A stretch of DNA of 13,352 bases from Pseudomonadota bacterium (GTDB lineage: Bacteria; Pseudomonadota; Alphaproteobacteria; Sphingomonadales; Sphingomonadaceae), in contig JAFAEZ010000044.1 in assembly GCA_023423775.1 (NCBI GenBank), positions 1 to 13,352 of the forward strand, written 5' to 3'. How positions within the stretch are numbered: position 1 is the stretch's first letter; every line of letters starts with the position of its first letter. A program made the position numbers and the translations under genes. This document shows positions 8,083-13,352 of this stretch, one piece after another. The notes beneath the pieces are model-generated. The model was not told the DNA's origin. It searched no databases and worked only from the letters and a program-made list of their open reading frames with translations.

Positions 8083-11000
8083 TCAGTGAAAATCGCGGCT
8101 CTTGATCGGGATGACGTTTTCCGGATCGGCGCGGGCGGAAAGCAGAGCGTGGGTGTCTTGCCGCGGGCGAGGCCTGCCGCCCTCTCCCCGGTCCGGCCCG
8201 CCGCCATGGGTGGCGCCGTCACCGCGACCGGTGCGATGCGTGAAATCCCTGTCGCCGACGCGACGGAGCATCGCCGTCCTGTCCTCGAGCCGGTCGGCGA
8301 TGACGTGAATGACGTCGCCCTCGCGCTGCAGCGTCCCCTTCACCGATATCATCGCCGACGCCATCACCACCCGCCGCTGCGCCTCGAAGTTGCGCTGCCA
8401 CAATATGATGTTGGCAATGCCGGTCTCGTCCTCGATGGTGATGAAGGTGACGTTGCCCTTGCCCGGCCGCTGCCGAACCAGGATGATGCCGGCCACCTCC
8501 ACCTTACGGCCGTCCTTGATGCCGGCGAGGGCGGCGCAAGGCAGGATGCGCATCGCCTCCAGCTCGCCGCGCAGGAAGGCGAGCGGATGATCGCGCAGCG
8601 AGAGCTGGGTGTGGCGATAATCTTCCACCACTTCCCGGCCCTCGGTCATCGGCCGCAGCGATACCGCCGGCTCGCGCTCCGATTCCCGCAATCGCGCGGC
8701 GGCGAACAAGGGCAGTTCGACATCCCGCAGGCCGCGCACCTGCCACAGGGCCTGGCGGCGGCTGAAGCCGATATTCTGGAAGCCGTCGGCATTGGCGATC
8801 CGCTCCAACGCTGCACGCGGCACACCCGAACGGCGCCAGACGTCCTCGACAGAGGTGAACGGGCCCGCGGAGCGTGCGACGAGGATGCGGTCGACATCGG
8901 TCTCGCTGAGGCCGGACACCATGCGCAGCCCCAGCCTCAGCGGGATCAGCGCCCTGCCCTCGGCCGGCGCCGACCCTTCCAGCGTGCAGTCCCAGAGGCT
9001 TTGGTTGACGCAGACCGGCCGCACCTCGACGCCATGGTCGCGGGCGTCGCGCACGATCTGAGCGGGCGCGTAGAAGCCCATTGGCTGGGCGTTGAGCAGG
9101 GCTGCGCAGAAAATGTCGGGATGGTGGCATTTCATCCACGACGAAGCGTAGGCGATCTTGGCGAAGCTGGCGGCGTGGCTCTCCGGAAAGCCGTAGCTGC
9201 CGAACCCCTCGATCTGCCTGAACGTCCGCTCGGCGAAATCCTGCGTGTAGCCGTTGGCGAGCATGCCGTTGACGAGCTTGTCGCGAAAAGCGCCGACGCC
9301 GCCGGTATATTTGAACGTCGCCATCGAGCGACGCAGCCCGTCCGCCTCTGCCGGCGTGAAGCCGGCGCCGACGATCGCCACCTTCATCGCCTGCTCCTGG
9401 AAGAGCGGCACACCCTTCGTCTTCTCCAGAACGGCGCGCAGTTCGTCCGACGGATAATCCTCTTTCTCCTTCCCTTCGCGCCGGCGGAGATAGGGATGGA
9501 CCATGTCGCCCTGAATCGGCCCGGGCCGCACGATCGCGACCTGGATGACGATGTCGTAAAACTCCCTCGGCTTCAGACGCGGCAGCATCGACATCTGGGC
9601 GCGGCTTTCGATCTGGAACACGCCCAAAGTGTCGGCCTTGCAGATCATGTCGTAGACGAGCGGATCGTCCTTCTGCATCTGATCGGAAGCGAGGGTGATC
9701 CGCAGCCCCTTGTGGGCATCGAGCAGGTCGAAGGCGCGGCGCATGCAGCCCAGCATGCCGAGGCCGAGCACGTCGACCTTCATGAATTTGAGCGCGTCGA
9801 TATCGTCCTTGTCCCATTCGATGACGCGGCGATCCTCCATCGTCGCCGGCGCGATCGGGACGAGATCGTCGAGCCGGTCCTGGGTCAGCACGAACCCGCC
9901 GGGATGCTGCGAGAGATGGCGCGGGGTGCCGATCAGCTCGCGCGCGAGCTGCAGCGTCAGCGCGAGGCGCGGTTCGGAGGCGTCAAGATTGAGCTCCTCG
10001 ACATGGCGTTCGTTCACGCCTTCGCTCGACCAGCCCCATATCTGTCCGGCGAGCGCGCCGGCGACATCCTCGGCGAGGCCCAGAGCCTTGCCCACGTCCC
10101 GCACTGCGCCGCGCGCGCGATAGCGGGTGACGACAGCGGTCAGCGCCGCCCGCTCGCGACCATAATGTTCGTAGATCCACTGGATCACTTCCTCGCGCCG
10201 CTCATGTTCGAAATCGACGTCGATATCGGGCGGTTCGTTGCGTTCGCCCGAAACGAAACGCTCGAACAGAAGCTCGTGCTTGATCGGATCGATCGAGGTG
10301 ATTCCAAGCAGGAAACAGACCACCGAATTGGCCGCCGATCCCCGTCCCTGGCAGAGAATATGCTTCGAGCGCGCATATTCGACGATGGCATGGACGGTGA
10401 GGAAATAAGGCGCGTAGTGCAGCCGCTCGATCAGGGCGAGCTCGTGACGGAGCTGCTTCTCGTAAGCCGACGGCAGCCCGTCCGGAAACGTCTTGGCAGC
10501 GGCAACCCGCACCCTCTCCTCGAGCGTCGCCTGGGGGCTCTGCCCGTCTTCAGCCTCGCTCGGATATTGGTAGGATAGGTCCCCAAGATCAAAACGGCAG
10601 CGCGCGACGATCTCGCTGCTGGCCGAGATCATATGCGGCCAGCGCTGGAACAGGCGCTCCATCTCGGCCGCACTCTTCATGTGGTGGTCGGCATAACGCT
10701 CGCGGCGGAAACCGAGATCGTCGATCGTGCAATTGTGGCGGGTGGCGGTGAGCACGTCCTGCAGCATGCGCCGTTCGGGCGCGTGATAGAGGACGTCTCC
10801 GGTGGCGAGCGGCGCCACCGCGGCCGCCCGCGCCATCCGGTCGAGCGCGTCGATCCGGACCACGTCGCCCGGGCGGCGGCGGTAGGAGATGGCGGCATAG
10901 GCACGGTCGCCGAACAGGCCACGCAGTCGGGCCAAGGCTTCGCCAGTCCGTTCGTCCGCATCCTCCGCAACCAGCGCCGCGATCATCCCCTCGCCCCATC

Positions 11001-11361
11001 GGGCGACGTCGTCCCAGTCGAGGCGGCATTCGCTCTTGCCGAGCCATTTGCCTTCGACCCGCGCGAGCGGCCGTCCCGCCGACAGCAGCCGCGTCAGCCG
11101 CGACCAGGCTTGCCGGTCCTGGGGATAGAGAAGCAGGCTGTCGCCCGAGACGAGATCGACCCGGCATCCCGGCACGAGCCGGACGCCGGTTGCCTTGGCC
11201 GCCTCCCAGCAACGCACCATGCCCGCCACCGAATTGCGGTCGACGACGCCGAGCGCACCGATGCCGAGATGGGCGGCCGCGGCGAACAATTCCTCCGCGC
11301 TCGAAGCCCCGCGCAGGAAGCTGAAATGGGTCGAGGTCTGGAGCTCGGCATAAGCGCTCAT
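8083..11361 (-). CDS. dnaE2: Error-prone DNA polymerase DnaE2 (ImuC)
   Basis: A 1092-residue C-family polymerase, the catalytic member of the ImuA-ImuB-DnaE2 mutasome that copies past DNA lesions and causes SOS mutagenesis. It starts with MSAYAELQTSTHFSFLRGAS, the usual opening of the DnaE2 PHP domain. The active-site acids are visible as PDIDVDF (Asp381 and Asp383) and MKVDVLGL (Asp530), so it should be active. HPGGFV (486-491), ESRAQMSMLPRLKP and the FGSYGFPESHAASFA segment are family hallmarks. A helix-hairpin-helix region lies near 815-870 and an OB-fold near 955-990. The C-terminus ends in SRDFH, typical of DnaE2, with no tau-binding tail. Length is normal. The ATG at 11361 has GGAG only two bases upstream, too close for efficient initiation, but an upstream 50-codon frame ends in an overlapping ATGA, suggesting coupled translation. 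No SOS box lies just before it; control is expected upstream of imuA, outside the window. Confidence 0.97.
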   Translation of the reverse strand: MSAYAELQTSTHFSFLRGASSAEELFAAAAHLGIGALGVVDRNSVAGMVRCWEAAKATGVRLVPGCRVDLVSGDSLLLYPQDRQAWSRLTRLLSAGRPLARVEGKWLGKSECRLDWDDVARWGEGMIAALVAEDADERTGEALARLRGLFGDRAYAAISYRRRPGDVVRIDALDRMARAAAVAPLATGDVLYHAPERRMLQDVLTATRHNCTIDDLGFRRERYADHHMKSAAEMERLFQRWPHMISASSEIVARCRFDLGDLSYQYPSEAEDGQSPQATLEERVRVAAAKTFPDGLPSAYEKQLRHELALIERLHYAPYFLTVHAIVEYARSKHILCQGRGSAANSVVCFLLGITSIDPIKHELLFERFVSGERNEPPDIDVDFEHERREEVIQWIYEHYGRERAALTAVVTRYRARGAVRDVGKALGLAEDVAGALAGQIWGWSSEGVNERHVEELNLDASEPRLALTLQLARELIGTPRHLSQHPGGFVLTQDRLDDLVPIAPATMEDRRVIEWDKDDIDALKFMKVDVLGLGMLGCMRRAFDLLDAHKGLRITLASDQMQKDDPLVYDMICKADTLGVFQIESRAQMSMLPRLKPREFYDIVIQVAIVRPGPIQGDMVHPYLRRREGKEKEDYPSDELRAVLEKTKGVPLFQEQAMKVAIVGAGFTPAEADGLRRSMATFKYTGGVGAFRDKLVNGMLANGYTQDFAERTFRQIEGFGSYGFPESHAASFAKIAYASSWMKCHHPDIFCAALLNAQPMGFYAPAQIVRDARDHGVEVRPVCVNQSLWDCTLEGSAPAEGRALIPLRLGLRMVSGLSETDVDRILVARSAGPFTSVEDVWRRSGVPRAALERIANADGFQNIGFSRRQALWQVRGLRDVELPLFAAARLRESEREPAVSLRPMTEGREVVEDYRHTQLSLRDHPLAFLRGELEAMRILPCAALAGIKDGRKVEVAGIILVRQRPGKGNVTFITIEDETGIANIILWQRNFEAQRRVVMASAMISVKGTLQREGDVIHVIADRLEDRTAMLRRVGDRDFTHRTGRGDGATHGGGPDRGEGGRPRPRQDTHALLSARADPENVIPIKSRDFH

Positions 11362-11510
11362 TGCTCCGATCCGCGGATCCGGCCGATCGTCTCGTCATTG
11401 CAACGGCGCGGACGCTCGATTGCCCGTTGTTGACCGCCGATCATCAAATCATCGCCTACGGTGCCGAAGGCCATGTCGGCACGATCGACGCCCGTCTCTA
11501 GCCCGCTCAT
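11358..11510 (-). CDS. 50-codon frame bridging imuB and dnaE2 (uncertain)
   Basis: This short frame encodes 50 residues (MSGLETGVDRADMAFG at the start, RGSEQ at the end) with no domain I recognise. Its ATG overlaps the imuB stop as ATGA and its stop overlaps the dnaE2 start as ATGA, so it exactly fills the gap between the two genes. It has a weak AGGG upstream. It is fully antisense to a PIN-domain remnant on the plus strand, so the amino-acid sequence is probably accidental. It may still be translated as a link that carries ribosomes from imuB to the poorly placed dnaE2 start. I would not treat it as a functional protein without expression evidence. Confidence 0.25.
   Translation of the reverse strand: MSGLETGVDRADMAFGTVGDDLMIGGQQRAIERPRRCNDETIGRIRGSEQ
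11361..11501 (+). pseudogene. 3' remnant of a VapC-like PIN-domain toxin gene
   Basis: Read on the plus strand from 11361, the 46 codons before the TAG at 11499-11501 encode DPADRLVIATARTLDCPLL then TADHQIIAYGAEGHVGTIDA, which matches the C-terminal third of VapC-type PIN ribonucleases. The DPADR and TAD aspartates correspond to conserved acidic active-site residues of that fold. The N-terminal two thirds, including the first catalytic Asp, are missing: upstream of about 11361 the DNA is the opposite strand of dnaE2, and this frame hits a TGA at 11322-11324. No start codon, ribosome binding site or VapB antitoxin is seen. It is best read as a decayed fragment left by a toxin-antitoxin module once located between imuB and dnaE2. 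Identification rests on motif memory, not on a search. Confidence 0.6.
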
Positions 11511-13309
11511 CCGAACATGCCCTGCAGGTGCCAGCTGAGATCGCCGGTGCGGCCGTCGGCGGCGTCGCCGCGGCGGTAGAGCCAGAAGCGGCGGCCTTCC
11601 TCGTCCTCGACCTGGAAATAGTCGCGCACCGCTTCCTGCTCGCCACCGCGCTTCCACCATTCGCCGTAGATGCGTTCGGGCCCGTCGGCGCGGCGGACGA
11701 GATGCCGCTTGCCGCGCCAGGTGAAGCGGCGCGGCGGCCCATCCGGAAGCAAGGCGACGACATTCTCGACCCGTTCGGCCGGAGACAGGAAACGGACGGG
11801 GCGTGGCCAGCGCGGCCAGCTCTGAACCATGCCAAGCGGGGCAATGCGGCAGACGCTGCGTTCAGGGACGTCGCTCTCCACCGCTCCGAAGCGATAGAGC
11901 CGGCGCGGGCCGAGGCGGCCGGCAAGCCGATCGATCAGCGGCACGAGATCGGGTGGCGCATCCTCCCCACCAAGCACCGCGGCCAGGGCCTGCGGCCCGA
12001 GCGGTTCGCAGCGCCGAGCGACGAGGCGCATCGCCTCGATCCCGAAACCGGGATCGATCGTCTCGATCTTCATCTGGAAAAGCCGGCGCAGGTGTTGAGC
12101 GTCTCGAGTCGCGCGGGCGGTGCCAATCGTCAGATTCTGCTCGCTGCCGTCGACCCGCAGGCAGATCAAAGTCGTCATCCGCGCCGCCAGACCCTGTTCC
12201 TCCAGCGTCCGGATCAGGGCCGTCATAAGGTCGGCCAGTACCTGCTCAATGGCCTCGGCGGTGAAGATCGGCTCGAGCAGGCGCAGCATGGCTTCGGGCA
12301 GTTCCGAGGGCACGACCGGCTCGAATGTCTCGGCAGCACGGCCCAATGCCTGGTCGAGGCGCGTGAGCAGTTCCTGGCCGAAGCGACGCGCCAGCGGCGC
12401 AGAGGGCATGGCCATGACGTCGCCAATCCGCTCGATGCCCAGCCTGCGCGCAGGCGCGATCACGTCCTCGCCGACGCGCAACGCGGCCAGCGGCAAAGGG
12501 GTAAGGGCTGCTTCGATCTCGCCGGCGGGGCAAAGCAGGATCCGCTCGCCGCCGTGGCGGGCCAGGGCCCAGGCGGCGGCGTGGCTCTCGGCGATCGCGA
12601 TACGCGCGGTCAGCCCGAGCCGGGCGCAGAAGCGCAGGATGCGCACGCACATTCCGCGCTCGCCGTCGAACAAATGGGTGACGCCGGTGAGATCGAGCAC
12701 CAGCCCGTCCGCCCCTGCAACCGCGGCCCGCGGCGTCCAGCGGCGAGCGGCGAACAGGGCCAGCCGCATCAGCAATGCGGCATCCGCTTCCGGCTCGGCA
12801 TCGCGGATGTCGAGGCCGGGAGTGGTCACTCGCGCCTGGGTCAGCGGCATGCCCGGCTCGATACCGATCGCCTGCGCCTCCGGCGAAGCGGCGGCGATGA
12901 CGACGCGCTGGCCGAGACGATGGGTCGTCACCATCGGAGCCGCACCCTGCTCCGCACCTATCCCGCCTCGCAGCGGCTGTGATCGGGTCCGGCTAAAGAC
13001 CACAGGCGCTCCTTCGGTGCGGCGGCCCAGTTCGCGCATCGGAGGATGTTGATGGGATGGCAGGGCGGCGATCTCGGCCTGCACGTCCTCGCCCCGCGCC
13101 CAACGAGCGCCGGGACGCCATCCGCCGCCGCGCGGACAGGAACAATCGCCGATGCGGGCGCCGATCTTCGCTTCCGTTTCCGCCGCGTTCGACAATGGCA
13201 CCGGCGCGCGGACCGGATCAGGCTGCTTGCCGGCCCTCGTCGCGTCGAGCCGGCGCAACCGGTCGATGGGCAGGTTCGGCAGGTAGAGCGAGGCGACCCT
13301 CGGCATCAT
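11507..13309 (-). CDS. imuB: ImuB, inactive Y-family polymerase-like mutasome subunit
   Basis: A 600-residue protein related to Y-family polymerases. In known cassettes ImuB bridges the beta clamp, ImuA and DnaE2. The N-terminus, VASLYLPNLPIDRLRR, matches ImuB; Y-family enzymes carry a catalytic Asp here, and it is absent. The second catalytic motif (SxDE) is replaced by ADGLVLDLTGVTHLF (200-214), so it should be non-catalytic. VIAAASPEAQAIGIEPGMPLTQAR (137-160) is the conserved fingers-like segment, a helix-hairpin-helix lies near 290-310, and the C-terminal DUF6504-type region contains TWRGKRHLVRRADGPERIYGEWW (530-552). Residues about 24-125 are an additional segment with CSCPRGGGWRPGARWARG; many ImuB proteins are about 100 residues shorter. 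GGAGG lies three bases before the ATG at 13309 and six before the ATG at 13306, so 13306 may be the true start. The start region overlaps the imuA tail. Identification is firm. Confidence 0.95.
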   Translation of the reverse strand: MMPRVASLYLPNLPIDRLRRLDATRAGKQPDPVRAPVPLSNAAETEAKIGARIGDCSCPRGGGWRPGARWARGEDVQAEIAALPSHQHPPMRELGRRTEGAPVVFSRTRSQPLRGGIGAEQGAAPMVTTHRLGQRVVIAAASPEAQAIGIEPGMPLTQARVTTPGLDIRDAEPEADAALLMRLALFAARRWTPRAAVAGADGLVLDLTGVTHLFDGERGMCVRILRFCARLGLTARIAIAESHAAAWALARHGGERILLCPAGEIEAALTPLPLAALRVGEDVIAPARRLGIERIGDVMAMPSAPLARRFGQELLTRLDQALGRAAETFEPVVPSELPEAMLRLLEPIFTAEAIEQVLADLMTALIRTLEEQGLAARMTTLICLRVDGSEQNLTIGTARATRDAQHLRRLFQMKIETIDPGFGIEAMRLVARRCEPLGPQALAAVLGGEDAPPDLVPLIDRLAGRLGPRRLYRFGAVESDVPERSVCRIAPLGMVQSWPRWPRPVRFLSPAERVENVVALLPDGPPRRFTWRGKRHLVRRADGPERIYGEWWKRGGEQEAVRDYFQVEDEEGRRFWLYRRGDAADGRTGDLSWHLQGMFG

Positions 13310-13352
13310 TGCCCTCCATGATCCAATTGTGAGGCTCGCCGCCGCGCTGGCG
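13218..13352 (-). CDS. imuA: ImuA C-terminus, 5' part beyond window edge
   Basis: The last 44 codons of a frame that enters from the right edge and stops with TGA at 13220-13218. It reads RQRGGEPHNWIMEGNDAEGR then LALPAEPAHRPVAPARRDEG, which fits the C-terminal end of ImuA, the RecA/SulA-like cassette partner: GGEP, W-x-x-E, DAxGRLALPA and a D/HRP-containing tail. The RecA-like body lies outside the window. The frame runs 89-92 bases into imuB in another reading frame, and the imuB ribosome binding site lies inside it, so translation of the two genes is probably coupled. It was found by reading the edge sequence, because no start codon is in the window. A competing frame ending at 13306 in an ATGA overlap was considered and does not show the ImuA pattern. 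Confidence 0.75.
   Translation of the reverse strand, partial: RQRGGEPHNWIMEGNDAEGRLALPAEPAHRPVAPARRDEGRQAA

Noticed and set aside
8056..10578. An 840-codon open frame on the plus strand opposite dnaE2
   Set aside because: It is antisense to a gene with intact catalytic motifs. Long open antisense frames are expected in GC-rich codon usage, and its translation shows no domain.
11420..12982. A 520-codon plus-strand open frame opposite imuB
   Set aside because: It is the antisense shadow of imuB codons with no domain, and does not coincide with the PIN remnant frame.
12933..13239. A frameshift or foreign insertion breaking imuB
   Set aside because: The frame stays open through the extra segment, ImuB motifs flank it on both sides in the same frame, and its base composition resembles the rest of the gene.
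13306..13352. An alternative imuA end in which the stop overlaps the imuB ATG as ATGA
   Set aside because: That frame reads PARRRASQLDHGGQ, which lacks the ImuA tail pattern, while the frame continuing to 13218 reads GGEP, DAEGRLALPA and HRP as expected.

Overview
The window looks like chromosomal DNA from a GC-rich alphaproteobacterium, most likely a sphingomonad. G+C is about two thirds in the genes sampled. Small DUF3617 lipoproteins sit beside an exported M20 amidohydrolase, and there is an imuA-imuB-dnaE2 mutagenesis cassette. Species cannot be told from this. Coding density is very high and no intergenic stretch exceeds about 240 bases.

Layout from left to right. (1) The minus strand carries uvrB, cut at the left edge so that the C-terminal UVR domain lies outside the window. 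Upstream of it on the same strand is a lower-GC gene for an exported protein with a possible YezG/DUF600-like (toxin-immunity type) domain. (2) After an AT-richer divergent promoter region, a tightly packed plus-strand block runs from 2719 to 6469: DUF3617 lipoprotein, exported M20D amidohydrolase, second DUF3617 lipoprotein, VOC-fold protein with a GTG start, and diacylglycerol-kinase-family lipid kinase. (3) Convergent with this, overlapping the kinase by 20 bases, is a minus-strand pair: a small exported protein of unknown function followed by a membrane-anchored NAPE-PLD-like metallo-beta-lactamase-fold hydrolase. (4) The right third, also minus strand, is the SOS mutagenesis cassette: the 3' end of imuA at the right edge, imuB, and dnaE2 (imuC).

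How the genes work together. ImuA, ImuB and DnaE2 form the translesion-synthesis mutasome known in many bacteria that lack UmuDC. UvrB at the other end belongs to nucleotide excision repair, so both edges concern DNA damage, but nothing seen here links them in regulation. The two lipoproteins and the amidohydrolase are probably one envelope operon whose substrate is unknown. The lipid kinase and the NAPE-PLD-like hydrolase may both act on lipids, but they are transcribed toward each other.

The least ordinary structure is at the junctions of the mutagenesis cassette. The imuA tail and imuB head share about 92 bases in different frames, and both encoded segments look conserved. The 145-base gap between imuB and dnaE2 holds, on the opposite strand, the 3' end of a VapC-like PIN toxin gene. 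Read on the coding strand, the same gap is a 50-codon open frame joined to both neighbours by ATGA overlaps. I found no CRISPR array, tRNA, rRNA, insertion sequence or clear intrinsic terminator, and no clearly new multi-gene system.
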